The notes beneath the pieces were generated by a model. The model saw nothing but the letters and a program-made list of their open reading frames with translations, had not been told where the DNA came from and made no database searches. From NCBI GenBank assembly GCA_900110595.1, contig FOEZ01000006.1:62001-126000 (forward strand): 64,000 bases of DNA. The letters are read 5' to 3'. The stretch is from Arthrobacter sp. OV608. GTDB lineage: Bacteria > Actinomycetota > Actinomycetes > Actinomycetales > Micrococcaceae. The translations under genes were made by a program, and so were the position numbers. Below are positions 19,425 through 28,786 of this stretch, in pieces (the first letter of the stretch is position 1; every line of letters starts with the position of its first letter).

Positions 19425-19461
19425 ATATTTTTCACACAGACTGCAGAACGGAACATCCCGC

Positions 19462-21747
19462 ATGACTTCGACTCCCTGGCACGCCGCCATGATCACCCCT
19501 GACGAAGAGTTCGACGGCGCCCCGCTGCTCCGTAAGGAATTCCGGCTGGCCGAAGGGCACGGCGCGGTGGCTAAGGCGACGCTCCGTGCCACCGCTTTCG
19601 GGGTTTACGAAGCCCTGATCAACGGCGTTCCGGTGGGCGAGGACGTACTGAGCCCGGGCTGGAGTTCCTACGAGTGGCGGCTCCGGTACCGCAGCTACGA
19701 CGTGACGGCGCTCGTGCTGCCTACAACTGTCATCGGGGTAGCGCTGGGTAACGGCTGGTACCGCGGGCGGCTGGCCTGGCACGGCATGTCCAACCTCTAC
19801 GGCGATGAGCTTGGCTGCTTCGGGCAGCTGGATATCGAGTTCGAGGACGGGCACGTCCAGACCGTCGCGTCGGATTCCTCCTGGCAGTCCGGCCCCTCCG
19901 CCACCACCTTCAACGATCTTTACGACGGCCAGACCATCGACGCCCGCCGGAACCAGCCGGGCTGGGCGGAGCCGGGCTTCGACGCCGGCACCTGGGCCGG
20001 GGTGCGCACGCTGGAGTTCGACGCCGGCCGGCTTGCTGAGCCGGCGGGCCCGCCCGTGGTGCGTACCGCCGTCGTCCGTCCCGTTGAAATTCTCACCTCG
20101 CCGAGCGGCAAGACGCTGGTGGACTTCGGCCAGAACCTGGTGGGCTGGCTGCGGTTCACCGTCCAGGGCGAGGCAGGGGAGACCATCACCGTGCGCCACG
20201 CCGAAGTGCTGGAGAACGGCGAGCGGGGCGTCCGCCCGCTGCGGTCCGCCAAGGCCACGGACACGTTCATCCTGTCCGGTGGCGAGGACTCCTTCGAGCC
20301 CACTAAAACGTTCCACGGGTTCCGCTACGCCGAAGTTTCCGGCTGGCCCGGCACGCTCTCCGAAGATTCACTCGAGGCGGTGGTGGTGCATTCCGAGCTG
20401 GAGCGCACCGGCACCTTCAAGTGCTCCAACGAACTGGTGAACCAGCTGCACCGCAACATCGTGTGGGGCCTGCGGGGCAACTTTCTGGACCTGCCCACGG
20501 ACTGCCCGCAGCGCGACGAGCGGCTCGGCTGGACCGGGGACATCGCCGTCTTCGCGCCCACCGCGGCGTTCCTCTACGACGTCAAGGGCTTCCTGCAGGA
20601 CTGGCTCCTGGACCTCGCTGCCGAGCAGAAGGCGGCGGATGGCCTTGTGCCAATCACCGTCCCGGATGCGCTGAAGTACTGCCCGCAGCCGCCTGAATTC
20701 CCGGCGCCGGAATCGTCAGCGCTCTGGAGCGAGGCCTCGGTCTGGGTGCCGTGGGCGCTGTGGGAGGCCTATGGCGACCTCACCGTGCTGCAGAACCAGT
20801 ACGAATCCATGACCTCCCACACCCGCCGGGTGGAAGGCCTGCTCTCGCCCACGGGACTCTGGGATTCAGGGTTCCAGTTCGGCGACTGGCTGGACCCGGA
20901 CGCCGATCCGGACAAGCCGTGGGACGCGAAGGCGGACACCGGCGTCGTTGCCACCACGTGTATGTTCCGCACGGCGAGCATCACGGCCCAAACTGCCCGG
21001 TTGCTGGGGCGTCAGCAGGACGCCGAGTACTTCGAGCAGCTGGCCGCACGGGTCCAGGCGTCGTACCTCGAGCACTACGTGGCCGCCGACGGCACCATCC
21101 GCAGCGACTGCACCACCGTCTACGCGCTGGCCATTGCCTTCGGGATCCTGCCCAGCGCTGAGCACGTCGACTTCGCCGGGGAGCGCCTCGCCGAGCTGGT
21201 CCGGAAGAACAACTACCGCGTGTCCACCGGCTTCGCGGGCACCCCGTTCATCACCGGCGCGCTCACGGACACGGGCCACAGTGAGGAGGCTTACCGCCTG
21301 CTGCTGGAGGAGGGCTGCCCGTCGTGGCTTTACCCGGTGACTATGGGCGCCACCACCGTGTGGGAGCGGTGGGACTCCATGCTCGAGGACGGCACCATCA
21401 ACCCGGGCGAAATGACCAGCTTCAACCACTACGCCCTGGGCGCGGTGGCCGACTGGCTGCACAAGACGGTCGGCGGCATCAGTGCGCTCGCACCCGGTTA
21501 CAGCAAGGTGCGGATCGCGCCGGTGCCGGGCGAAGGCATCGACTGGGCCAAGACCTCCCTGAAGACGACGCACGGAACCGTCCGTGTGGAATGGAAGCAC
21601 GACGACGGCGCGTTCCGCCTCGAGGCGACGGTACCCGGGGGAGCGGAGGCCGACGTCGTACTTCCGGGCGGTGAGCAGCGCACCGTCGGTGCCGGCACGC
21701 ACAGCTTCAGCGTGCCTGCCGCGCTGGCCGTCCCGGCCGGAGCGTAG
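19462..21747 (+). CDS. Alpha-L-rhamnosidase, GH78 (short form)
   Basis: 761 residues; an inverting glycosidase releasing terminal L-rhamnose. Seen: the N-terminal lectin-like part ([33 protein letters not shown]), the domain with [14 protein letters not shown], the catalytic (alpha/alpha)6 barrel signature [14 protein letters not shown], a second carboxylate in [10 protein letters not shown], and [13 protein letters not shown] near the C-terminus. It lacks the N-terminal fibronectin-like extension of the second rhamnosidase in this window. No signal peptide: it acts on substrate imported by the ABC system upstream. Followed 2 bases later by a nucleoside-hydrolase-like gene. Confidence 0.93.
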   Translation: MTSTPWHAAMITPDEEFDGAPLLRKEFRLAEGHGAVAKATLRATAFGVYEALINGVPVGEDVLSPGWSSYEWRLRYRSYDVTALVLPTTVIGVALGNGWYRGRLAWHGMSNLYGDELGCFGQLDIEFEDGHVQTVASDSSWQSGPSATTFNDLYDGQTIDARRNQPGWAEPGFDAGTWAGVRTLEFDAGRLAEPAGPPVVRTAVVRPVEILTSPSGKTLVDFGQNLVGWLRFTVQGEAGETITVRHAEVLENGERGVRPLRSAKATDTFILSGGEDSFEPTKTFHGFRYAEVSGWPGTLSEDSLEAVVVHSELERTGTFKCSNELVNQLHRNIVWGLRGNFLDLPTDCPQRDERLGWTGDIAVFAPTAAFLYDVKGFLQDWLLDLAAEQKAADGLVPITVPDALKYCPQPPEFPAPESSALWSEASVWVPWALWEAYGDLTVLQNQYESMTSHTRRVEGLLSPTGLWDSGFQFGDWLDPDADPDKPWDAKADTGVVATTCMFRTASITAQTARLLGRQQDAEYFEQLAARVQASYLEHYVAADGTIRSDCTTVYALAIAFGILPSAEHVDFAGERLAELVRKNNYRVSTGFAGTPFITGALTDTGHSEEAYRLLLEEGCPSWLYPVTMGATTVWERWDSMLEDGTINPGEMTSFNHYALGAVADWLHKTVGGISALAPGYSKVRIAPVPGEGIDWAKTSLKTTHGTVRVEWKHDDGAFRLEATVPGGAEADVVLPGGEQRTVGAGTHSFSVPAALAVPAGA

Positions 21748-21749
21748 GA

Positions 21750-22562
21750 GTGGCGGCTTTGCCGGAGCTGCTGGTCGTGGATAACGACTTCGCCGGCGAT
21801 CCCGACGGGCTTGTGGCCCGGGCGCACATCCTGTTGCGCTGCGGCCCCGACGTGACTGTGCTCGTGACGAGCTCGCCGCTGGATCCGGGACTTGCCAAGG
21901 CAGCAGGAGCCGACCCTGCAACCACAGCCAGCCGGGGGACGGAACTGGCCGAGGAGCTCCTGGAGCTGATGGGGATCGACGACGTCCGGGTGATGACGGG
22001 TGTCGAGGATCCCGGAACCGGCGCAGGGCAGGTCAGCGCCGCGGCGCGCGAGATCGTAGAGATGTCCGCACGCTTTGAGCGGACCATGATCCTGTGCGGA
22101 GGACCGCTGACCAATGTTGCTGCCGCGCTGGAGCTGGACCCGACGCTCGCCGATCGCGCAATGCTGGTGTGGGTGGGCGGCACGCTGGCCGAAGCGGACC
22201 GCGGGGAATACAACTCGGACACGGACGCCGCATCCGCCGCGGAGGTGATGGCGTCGAGGATGGCCCTGGTCCGGATCCCGTGCGAGGAGTACACGCAGAT
22301 GACCGTTGCGGTGGACGCGGTGAAGAACGAGCTGGCTGCCGCATCGCCGGTGGGGTCCTGGTTGGCGGAGCGGCTGCTGGACGTTCCGTCCTTTGTGCAG
22401 CTGGGCAGCAAGCTGACCGTCGGCGATAGTGTCCTGGTGCCCTTTGTGCCAGGCCCAGGCATGGCCGGGATCGTGGCTGATTCGGGACCCGTGATCCACA
22501 ACAGGATCGATAGTGCCGCGCTGTGGGAGGACCTGCTCGAGCAGCTTAAAGCAGTGCGTTAG
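21750..22562 (+). CDS. Inosine-uridine nucleoside hydrolase-like protein
   Basis: 270 residues. Ribonucleoside N-glycosidase fold: CGGPLTNVAAAL matches the family GPLTN motif, and the N-terminal strand carries Asp residues in VVDNDFAGDPDG. The classical motif has two adjacent Asp at positions 6-7 of this block; here they are D-P-D, so the calcium site is altered. The GTG start at 21750 lies 2 bases after the rhamnosidase stop, so it belongs to the same operon. A role on a glycoside from the rhamnosidase pathway, rather than on nucleosides, is possible but unproven. Confidence 0.8.
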   Translation: MAALPELLVVDNDFAGDPDGLVARAHILLRCGPDVTVLVTSSPLDPGLAKAAGADPATTASRGTELAEELLELMGIDDVRVMTGVEDPGTGAGQVSAAAREIVEMSARFERTMILCGGPLTNVAAALELDPTLADRAMLVWVGGTLAEADRGEYNSDTDAASAAEVMASRMALVRIPCEEYTQMTVAVDAVKNELAAASPVGSWLAERLLDVPSFVQLGSKLTVGDSVLVPFVPGPGMAGIVADSGPVIHNRIDSAALWEDLLEQLKAVR

Positions 22563-22670
22563 GTAGCCTGATCCGGGGCACCTTTCCACCTATGGATCGC
22601 CCTGTTGCCGCATGGTATTTTGACCCTCTTACGTCGCTTAAAGGGAGCGATCCAGGAGGAGGGCAAGCTC

Positions 22671-23246
22671 ATGAGTGATACCAATTCCGCCGGAGCGAAC
22701 GTGGACGTTGTGGACATCCTGACCAGTGATCACCAGGACATGATTGCGCTGATCGCGCAGATCAGGAGTGCGTCCGGGGACGGCGCACGGGATCTGGCGG
22801 ACACCCTGATCGCGGAGGTCATGCGTCACGCGGTTGCCGAGGAAATGTACGTTTATCCGGCCGTCGAGGACCACGTGCCCAACGGCAAGGAAGAAGTGGA
22901 ACATGACAAGAAGGAGCACGACGAGATCGTCAAGCTCATGAAGCGGCTGGAGAAGGCGGAGCCCGCCGAACCGGCCTTTATGGAGCTGGTCAATGAGCTT
23001 GAGGCGCAGCTGAGCCATCACGCAAACGACGAGGAGACTGAACAGTTTCCAAAACTCCGGCTGCACATCCCCCGGGAGAAGCTCGTCGACCTCGGCGAAA
23101 AGGTGGAGAAAGCGAAAAAGCTGGCACCCACCCGGCCGCACCCCAGTGCGCCGCATTCGGAGTTGTTCCACAAAACCCTGGGACCGGGCGTTGGCATGGT
23201 GGACCGGATCCTGGACAAGCTGAAGGGCAGGCACACGGACTCGTAG
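22671..23246 (+). CDS. Hemerythrin HHE-domain protein
   Basis: 191 residues. Four-helix HHE protein with metal-ligand pattern: DHQDM, RHAVAEEMYVYP, HDKKEHDEIVK, and SHHANDEETEQFPKL. Such proteins bind a di-iron centre and sense or store oxygen or NO. The ATG at 22671 follows AGGAGG at ideal spacing; an in-frame ATG at 22605 is less likely. The C-terminal 55 residues are basic and Pro-rich, as in many actinobacterial members. It seems to be a single-gene unit ending in a bidirectional terminator. Confidence 0.88.
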   Translation: MSDTNSAGANVDVVDILTSDHQDMIALIAQIRSASGDGARDLADTLIAEVMRHAVAEEMYVYPAVEDHVPNGKEEVEHDKKEHDEIVKLMKRLEKAEPAEPAFMELVNELEAQLSHHANDEETEQFPKLRLHIPREKLVDLGEKVEKAKKLAPTRPHPSAPHSELFHKTLGPGVGMVDRILDKLKGRHTDS

Positions 23247-23253
23247 GCTTGCC

Positions 23254-23293
23254 GCGGCGGCTCTCGGCCTAGCTGCCGGCCGAGAGCAGCCGC
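23254..23293. terminator. Bidirectional hairpin between convergent genes
   Basis: Arms 23254-23269 and 23278-23293 pair over 16 positions with one G/A mismatch; core GGCTCTCGGCC / GGCCGAGAGC. The stop codon of the minus-strand regulator lies at the edge of the loop. GC-rich stem without a T run, as is common for actinobacterial terminators. Confidence 0.65.
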
Positions 23294-24108
23294 TGGATCT
23301 GCACCGCGGCGTCGCTGTCCGGCGCCGGGGTGTAGACCACAAGATGCAAGTCGGGGCGGTCCGAGGGCGAGACCTGGTGGTGCTCCAGCCGGAGCACGCC
23401 CACCCAAGGGTGGTGGAAGAGCCTTTCGCGGGATTCGAAGCCGAGGATGTCGTAGCGGTCCCAGCCTTCCTTAAATTCCGGACTGGTCTCCTTGAGCCGC
23501 TCCACCTGGTAGGCCACATCCGGATCGCCCAGCCGCTGACCGGCTTCGGCCCGGAACTCGGCCAGGAAGCGCCTGCTGGTGACGTCCCAGTCGGGGAGCA
23601 GCTCCCGGACGTACGGGTCGGTGAAGACCAGCCACAGCAGGTTCCGTTCCGGGGCGGCAACGTTGGCGATGTTCGGATACAGCGCGGCGTAGGCCCTGTT
23701 CCAGCCAGTGACGCTCCAGTCAGGTGCCAGCGCGAAGGCGGGGTTGGGGCCGAGGGCGTCGAGGAGGCGCTGGATGTGGGCGGGAGCGTCAGCTGCGACC
23801 GGACCGGCTGTGACGGGCACTGAATAGCCGCCCAGTGACAGGACGTAGGAACGACCGGTTTCCGAGAGGTGCAGGGTGCGGGCCACGGCTTCCAGGACTT
23901 CGCGGGAGGGCCTGATGTCCCGGCCCTGCTCCAGCCATGTGTACCAGGTGACGCTGACGCCGGAAAGGAAGGCGACTTCCTCCCGCCTCAGCCCTCTCTC
24001 ACGCCGGCGGGCGACGGGCGGTAATCCATACTCGGACCGCAGTGCCTGGTCCCGGCGTGCGCGCAGGAACAGGCCGAGCTCCTTGCGTCTGTCCCCGGCA
24101 TCTTTCAC
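23269..24108 (-). CDS. MmyB-type helix-turn-helix regulator
   Basis: About 279 residues. XRE-type DNA-binding domain RREEVAFLSGVSVTWYTWLE, followed by the MmyB-like ligand-binding (PAS-related) domain with GWNRAYAALYPN and NLLWLVFTDP. The W-Y-x-W-L-E-Q-G-R block is diagnostic. The GTG at 24108 is the likely start, but the site upstream is weak; an in-frame GTG 12 bases earlier has AGGAG 13 bases before it. Divergent from ilvD across 87 bases that hold a clear inverted repeat. These regulators typically control an adjacent oxidoreductase; here the neighbour is ilvD and hemerythrin, so the target is unclear. Confidence 0.87.
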   Translation of the reverse strand: MKDAGDRRKELGLFLRARRDQALRSEYGLPPVARRRERGLRREEVAFLSGVSVTWYTWLEQGRDIRPSREVLEAVARTLHLSETGRSYVLSLGGYSVPVTAGPVAADAPAHIQRLLDALGPNPAFALAPDWSVTGWNRAYAALYPNIANVAAPERNLLWLVFTDPYVRELLPDWDVTSRRFLAEFRAEAGQRLGDPDVAYQVERLKETSPEFKEGWDRYDILGFESRERLFHHPWVGVLRLEHHQVSPSDRPDLHLVVYTPAPDSDAAVQIQRLLSAGS

Positions 24109-24118
24109 GGGAAACAAC

Positions 24119-24147
24119 ACTAGTACTCTGGTACTCCTACTACTAGT
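24119..24147. promoter_or_regulatory. Inverted repeat in MmyB regulator / ilvD divergent region
   Basis: ACTAGTA at 24119-24125 and TACTAGT at 24141-24147 are perfect inverted arms around a 15-base centre which contains further GTACT copies. The A/T-rich repeat stands out in this GC-rich DNA and lies between the regulator start and the ilvD start, the expected place for an autoregulatory operator. Confidence 0.5.
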
Positions 24148-24195
24148 ATCAGCACTGTCTTCCGCGCGAGCGCCGGGCACGGCAGGATCGGTAGC

Positions 24196-26061
24196 ATGCC
24201 TGCACTCCGTTCCCGCACTGTCACCCATGGCCGCAATATGGCCGGCGCCCGCGCACTGCTGCGCGCCTCCGGCGTCGCCAACACAGACATCGGCAAGCCG
24301 ATCATCGCCGTGGCCAACTCCTTCACCGAATTCGTCCCCGGCCATACCCACCTCGCTCCTGTGGGCCGGATCGTCTCCGACGCCATCCTTGCGGCCGGCG
24401 CTGTGCCGCGTGAGTTCAACACCATCGCCGTGGACGACGGCATCGCCATGGGCCACTCCGGGATGCTCTACTCCCTGCCGTCCCGCGACCTGATCGCCGA
24501 CTCCGTGGAGTACATGGTCAACGCACACTGCGCCGACGCCCTGGTCTGTATCTCCAACTGCGACAAGATCACGCCGGGCATGCTCATGGCCGCGCTGCGC
24601 CTGAACATCCCCGTAGTGTTCGTCTCCGGCGGGCCCATGGAGGCCGGCCGCGTGACCCTGACCGACGGCTCCGTACGCTCCCTGGACCTGGTGAACGCGA
24701 TTGCCGACGCCGTGGACGAGTCCATTTCCGATGAAGACATCAACCTCATCGAAGAGAATGCCTGCCCCACCTGTGGTTCCTGCTCCGGCATGTTCACCGC
24801 CAACTCCATGAACTGCCTCGCCGAGGCAATCGGCCTGGCCCTGCCGGGCAACGGCTCCGTGCTGGCGACCCACACCGCGCGCAAGGCGCTGTACGAGAAG
24901 GCCGGCGCCACCGTCGTCGAGCTCGTCAAGCGCTACTACGACGGCGACGACGACTCAGTTCTGCCGCGCTCCATCGCCACTGCCGAGGCCTTTGACAACG
25001 CCATGGCCCTGGATATCTCGATGGGCGGCTCCACCAACACGATCCTGCACCTGCTGGCTGCGGCCCAGGAAGCGGGCGTGGAGTACGGACTGGCCGAGAT
25101 GGACGCCAAGTCGCGCCAGGTGCCCTGCCTGGCAAAGGTGGCCCCGAACGTTGCCAAGGACAAGACCTATTACATGGAGGACGTGCACCGCGCCGGCGGC
25201 ATCCCTGCGCTGCTGGGCGAACTGAATCGCGGCGGCCTCCTGCACAAGAACGTCCACTCCGTGCACTCCGCGGATCTGGACGGCTGGCTGGATGACTGGG
25301 ACATCCGCGGCGGCAAAGCCACGGAAGAAGCGAAGGCCCTGTGGCATGCGGCTCCCGGCGGCGTCCGCTCCTCCACCGCGTTCTCCCAGTCGAACCAGTG
25401 GACCTCCCTGGACACCGACGCTGCGGAAGGCTGCATCCGGTCCGTGGAGCACGCCTACTCCAAGGACGGCGGCCTGGCTGTGCTCCGCGGCAACGTGGCC
25501 TTGGACGGCGCCGTGGTGAAGACCGCCGGCGTGGACGAGTCCATCTGGGTCTTTGAAGGCCCGGCAGTCGTATGCGAGTCCCAGGACGAAGCCGTGGAAA
25601 AGATCCTGAACAAGGGCGTCAAGGAAGGCGACGTAGTGGTCATCCGCTACGAAGGCCCGCGCGGCGGCCCCGGCATGCAGGAAATGCTCTACCCGACGTC
25701 GTTCCTCAAGGGCCGCGGCCTGGGCAAGAAGTGCGCCCTCATCACGGACGGGCGCTTCTCCGGCGGCACCTCCGGGCTGTCGATCGGTCACATCTCACCG
25801 GAGGCTGCCTCCGGCGGCGCTATCGCCCTGGTGGAGGACGGCGACATCATCAGCATTGACATCACGCAGCGTTCCCTTCAGCTGCAGGTTTCGGACGAGG
25901 TCCTTGCCGAACGCCGCGAAAAGCTGGAGGCCAATGGCGGGTACAAGGCCAAGAACCGGGACCGCTACGTTTCCCCGGCCCTCCGCGCCTACGCCGCCAT
26001 GGCACTGTCGGCCGACAAGGGCGCGGTGCGTGACGTGTCACTGGTGGAGAACTTGGTCTAG
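24196..26061 (+). CDS. ilvD: Dihydroxy-acid dehydratase
   Basis: 621 residues, the long enterobacterial-type form (about 616). Converts 2,3-dihydroxy-isovalerate or -methylvalerate to the 2-keto acid in valine, isoleucine and leucine synthesis; cytoplasmic iron-sulfur enzyme. Seen: cluster ligands in [12 protein letters not shown] and [19 protein letters not shown], and the end signature [24 protein letters not shown]. Aldonate dehydratases share the superfamily, but the C-P-T-C-G-S-C block and overall layout match IlvD. The ATG at 24196 has only a weak upstream site (GGATCGGTAGC). No other branched-chain synthesis gene is nearby. Confidence 0.95.
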   Translation: MPALRSRTVTHGRNMAGARALLRASGVANTDIGKPIIAVANSFTEFVPGHTHLAPVGRIVSDAILAAGAVPREFNTIAVDDGIAMGHSGMLYSLPSRDLIADSVEYMVNAHCADALVCISNCDKITPGMLMAALRLNIPVVFVSGGPMEAGRVTLTDGSVRSLDLVNAIADAVDESISDEDINLIEENACPTCGSCSGMFTANSMNCLAEAIGLALPGNGSVLATHTARKALYEKAGATVVELVKRYYDGDDDSVLPRSIATAEAFDNAMALDISMGGSTNTILHLLAAAQEAGVEYGLAEMDAKSRQVPCLAKVAPNVAKDKTYYMEDVHRAGGIPALLGELNRGGLLHKNVHSVHSADLDGWLDDWDIRGGKATEEAKALWHAAPGGVRSSTAFSQSNQWTSLDTDAAEGCIRSVEHAYSKDGGLAVLRGNVALDGAVVKTAGVDESIWVFEGPAVVCESQDEAVEKILNKGVKEGDVVVIRYEGPRGGPGMQEMLYPTSFLKGRGLGKKCALITDGRFSGGTSGLSIGHISPEAASGGAIALVEDGDIISIDITQRSLQLQVSDEVLAERREKLEANGGYKAKNRDRYVSPALRAYAAMALSADKGAVRDVSLVENLV

Positions 26062-26090
26062 GCTGCGAAGAAAACTCCCGGGAGGACCCA

Positions 26091-26555
26091 TTGCCGTACA
26101 CCGTTGATTTCAAGGACGTCTCCACCATTGGTTTGGAGTCGTCACCCGTGGCGGAAGCGCTGGCGGGGCTGCGCGCCAACGAGGCGCGGTACTACAAGAA
26201 CAAGTACGACCACGATTTCACCGTCACCCCTGCCAGTGAGGCGCCGGAGACAGTGGCGTATGTGCACAACATCCTCTCCACAGAGCGCAATCTCGTCATC
26301 GCGTCCCGTCCACTCGAAGTGTCCTCCTTCGAAGTGGACGGGCTGCGCATGGCGTACGTGTTCTATGAGTCCGGCCTGGCAATCAACGTGATGTACGGCC
26401 TCGAGGAAGGCGGGAAACGGGCAGTCGGGTTCAAGCTCTCCGACGGCATGGACGTTCCCGAGGAACTGGCATCCAGCTTCAAGTTCGCGCGCCAGAAGTC
26501 CAAGCTCGCCGGCGTCATCCGCGGCTCCTACTTTGTGATCAAGGGCGAGTACTGA
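26091..26555 (+). CDS. Conserved-looking hypothetical protein
   Basis: About 154 residues, no recognised domain. Start taken as TTG at 26091 because GGGAGG lies 5 bases before it and no ATG gives a comparable N-terminus. The sequence is soluble, mixed alpha/beta by appearance, with repeated charged/aromatic blocks (NEARYYKNKYDHDF; LASSFKFARQKSKLAGVIRGSYFVI). It sits 29 bases after ilvD in the same direction, so co-transcription is likely. Codon use is like its neighbours, supporting a real gene. Function unknown. Confidence 0.7.
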   Translation: MPYTVDFKDVSTIGLESSPVAEALAGLRANEARYYKNKYDHDFTVTPASEAPETVAYVHNILSTERNLVIASRPLEVSSFEVDGLRMAYVFYESGLAINVMYGLEEGGKRAVGFKLSDGMDVPEELASSFKFARQKSKLAGVIRGSYFVIKGEY

Positions 26556-26621
26556 CCCAGGACCCCTTTCCGGCAGCACGAGGCTGCATGCCGCGGCGTG
26601 GACCGGTTGAAGGCTGCAATG

Positions 26622-26643
26622 TCAGACCCTCCTTCTAGTCTGA
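26622..26643 (+). promoter_or_regulatory. Inverted repeat upstream of the DUF222/HNH gene
   Basis: TCAGAC (26622-26627) and GTCTGA (26638-26643) form perfect arms around 10 bases, 47 bases before the start codon. TAGTCT inside it could serve as a -10-like element. May be a promoter or operator tied to this gene family. Confidence 0.4.
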
Positions 26644-26690
26644 AAGTGTCCCGAGGAGGAGGGGCATTGGTTCCGTGAAGGGGGTGCAGC

Positions 26691-28412
26691 GTGGAGGTTC
26701 AGCCGTTCGTCGATGACGAGGAGGCGTGGGTTCCGGCTGTCGAGTTCACGGACGGGGAGGATTCGCTCCTGGCCGGGACGGTGAGCTTCCCGGTTCCGGC
26801 TTTCCTGACCGCTGATGGTGCGGTCCGCGTGGTCCAATCGGCTGACAGGCTTATTGCGTGGGCTACGGGCCTGAAGCAGGGCGCGCTTGCCCGGGTTGAG
26901 GAAGCTGTTGCCGAGGAAGCTCCCGCACGGGAGGAGAGCCAGCCGGTACGGTTTGGCGGGGACGAGGCCCATGCGCTTGCTGTCACCGAAGTGTCAACGG
27001 CGTGTGCCCTCTCGGAAGGCACGGCTGCGCGGTTGCTTAATGATGCGGCGGAGCTGACGACGTCGCTTTGGGAGGTCCTTGAAGCCCTGGAGGCCGGCGA
27101 CATTTCCGAGGTGCATGCGCGGATCATTGTTGACCAGGCCCGTTCCCTCCCTGACGGGCAGGCTGAACGGTTCGCGTCGGTGGGGCTGCGGCGGACGCGG
27201 ACGCGGAACGGGCGCAGGCGGACGCCGGCTGAATTGCGTGCCTGTCTGCGGCGGTTGCGGGAAGAGCTGCACCCTGAAAGCCTCGCAGCGCGCAAGGACG
27301 CGGCCCGGCGTGAGCGCGGCGTGTGGTTCAGGGCTGAGCCGGACGGGATGTGCACGCTCTCGGCGTTCCTCACCGCGGAGGTCGGAATGGCAATCTATAG
27401 CGGACTGGATCGTGATGCGCGGCTGGCCAGCGCACGGGCCGCGGAGCTCAAGGAGCTCAGGGACCTTCCTGGGCCCGGCTCGGCTTCTGGATCCAGCGGT
27501 GCAGAAGTCGGCGCTGCTCCTGGACCCGGCGCTGCTCCTGGACCTGGCACTGTTTCTGAAGCCGGCGCTGCTGTGGATTCGCCTACGCTGTCGGAGTTCC
27601 GCGCCGAGTCGCTGGCCTACCGCCTCTTGGGTGGCCCTGAAACGGGCGGGTCCGACAAGCTTTTTGGTGGCCCTGACGGGGTGGACTCCAGGGTGTTCCG
27701 CCCTGAAATCGTGGTGACTATCCCGGTGGGACAGGTTATGGGCGGCAGCCCAGGTTCCGGCGGCGGTCCGATACCCGCCGAACCAGCCACATGGCTCTCG
27801 GCGGCGGCTGGACTTGGTACGGCCGGACCTCCGGGTGCTGGTTTTGGTGCGGCTGGGTTTGGTACGGCCGGGCCTCCAGGTGCTGGTTTTGGTGCGGCTG
27901 GGCTTCGCGCGGCTGGGCTTGGCGCGGCCGGACCGCCGGGTGCTGAGTTTGGGACGGCTGAACTGGAAGGGTATGGCCCTCTTGATGCTGCCACGGCTCG
28001 GCGTTTGGCGGCGCTGGCGCCTGCCTGGTACCTGCTGTTCACGGACGGGACCACCGGGGAGGCGTTGGGTGTGGGGCGGCGGGCATATCGTCCACCGAAG
28101 GCGTTGCGCCGGTATTTGCAGTGCCGTGACGGGACCTGCCGGTTCCCGGGATGCACCCGCCGGGCCAGTGTCTGCGAGCCCGATCACACTATCGAGTGGC
28201 AGGACGGCGGGACTACCGATCCCGGCAATCTGGCGATGCTCTGCCGCAGGCATCATGCGCTGAAGTCCATCGGCGCGTGGAGCTACAGACACTCTTCCCC
28301 TTCCGGCAACCTGGAGTGGCGTTCACCGCTGGGCCGGAAATACACCACCGAACCAGCGGACCACGGAAAAGTCCTCAATATGCTCCAACAGCCAGAGCCA
28401 CCACCGTTCTAG
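26691..28412 (+). CDS. DUF222 / HNH endonuclease family protein (13E12-type)
   Basis: 573 residues. N-terminal DUF222 region (residues about 20-300: SEGTAARLLNDAAELTTSLW; SEVHARIIVDQARSLPDGQA) and a C-terminal HNH nuclease with CRDGTCRFPGCTRRASVCEPDH...LAMLCRRHH around residues 480-540. These proteins occur in many copies in Arthrobacter-like and mycobacterial genomes, often varying in copy number; their role is unresolved. GTG start at 26691 after AAGGGGG. The middle (about residues 375-425) is a Gly/Ala/Pro repeat linker, absent or different in length in relatives. Stands alone between hypothetical and ppsA. Confidence 0.9.
   Translation: MEVQPFVDDEEAWVPAVEFTDGEDSLLAGTVSFPVPAFLTADGAVRVVQSADRLIAWATGLKQGALARVEEAVAEEAPAREESQPVRFGGDEAHALAVTEVSTACALSEGTAARLLNDAAELTTSLWEVLEALEAGDISEVHARIIVDQARSLPDGQAERFASVGLRRTRTRNGRRRTPAELRACLRRLREELHPESLAARKDAARRERGVWFRAEPDGMCTLSAFLTAEVGMAIYSGLDRDARLASARAAELKELRDLPGPGSASGSSGAEVGAAPGPGAAPGPGTVSEAGAAVDSPTLSEFRAESLAYRLLGGPETGGSDKLFGGPDGVDSRVFRPEIVVTIPVGQVMGGSPGSGGGPIPAEPATWLSAAAGLGTAGPPGAGFGAAGFGTAGPPGAGFGAAGLRAAGLGAAGPPGAEFGTAELEGYGPLDAATARRLAALAPAWYLLFTDGTTGEALGVGRRAYRPPKALRRYLQCRDGTCRFPGCTRRASVCEPDHTIEWQDGGTTDPGNLAMLCRRHHALKSIGAWSYRHSSPSGNLEWRSPLGRKYTTEPADHGKVLNMLQQPEPPPF
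27813..27960 (+). repeat. Tandem 45-bp repeats inside the DUF222/HNH gene
   Basis: Two near-identical units starting at 27816 and 27861 encode GTAGPPGAGFGAAGF-like 15-residue repeats; a third, diverged unit starts at 27921 after a 15-base insertion. All units keep the frame. The repeat lengthens a flexible linker between DUF222 and the HNH domain and is a likely site of slippage. Confidence 0.75.
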
Positions 28413-28786
28413 CCGGGAGGTGCTTCGGCTGTCGCAGTTTCGGCGCCACCGCATTCCCGCTGGCGTCCGTCACGGGCCGTCGTGTGTGTGGACTTGATCA
28501 GGGTGGACGTTCAGGACTTGAACCGCCCCAGTTCCGGGGCGGCTCAGTCCAGCGCGAAGACCTGGCCAGTCTGGATCCCTGAAACCGACATCACATGTGC
28601 GCGCCAAAATTGTCGGTGTGCCACGTGACGGCAGGCACGAATTCGCCTCTTTGGTGACTCTTCATTACATGGCCGGAGTGTCGCATAGGTCACATGCAGT
28701 TGCTTCTGGGCGACTTACCCGCCCAACCTTGCATCACATCTTTTTTCAGCGCTTGTCAGAGCGTGCCCAACGAAGGAGCACCACCT
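28413..28786 (+). other. 374-base non-coding region before ppsA with a hairpin
   Basis: No credible gene. A hairpin CCGCCCC (28523-28529) / GGGGCGG (28536-28542) with a 6-base loop could end transcription from the DUF222/HNH gene. CACATGTG at 28592-28599 and a CRP-like element at 28679-28694 lie closer to ppsA. The ppsA ribosome binding site AAGGAG is at 28773-28778. Confidence 0.5.
28679..28694 (+). promoter_or_regulatory. Possible CRP/GlxR-type site upstream of ppsA
   Basis: TGTCGCATAGGTCACA matches the TGTGA-N6-TCACA consensus at 8 of 10 arm positions. It lies 92 bases before the ppsA start. Gluconeogenic genes are plausible targets of cAMP-type regulators. One imperfect site only, so weak evidence. 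Confidence 0.3.

Noticed and set aside
17784..19592. 602-codon minus-strand frame opposite the ABC ATPases
   Set aside because: Mirror of two clearly recognisable ATPases; low-complexity, no motifs.
28505..28545. tRNA-like GGTTCAAGTCC on the minus strand
   Set aside because: The bases around it cannot form the T stem, and no acceptor or anticodon arm is present; the region is better explained by the GC hairpin.
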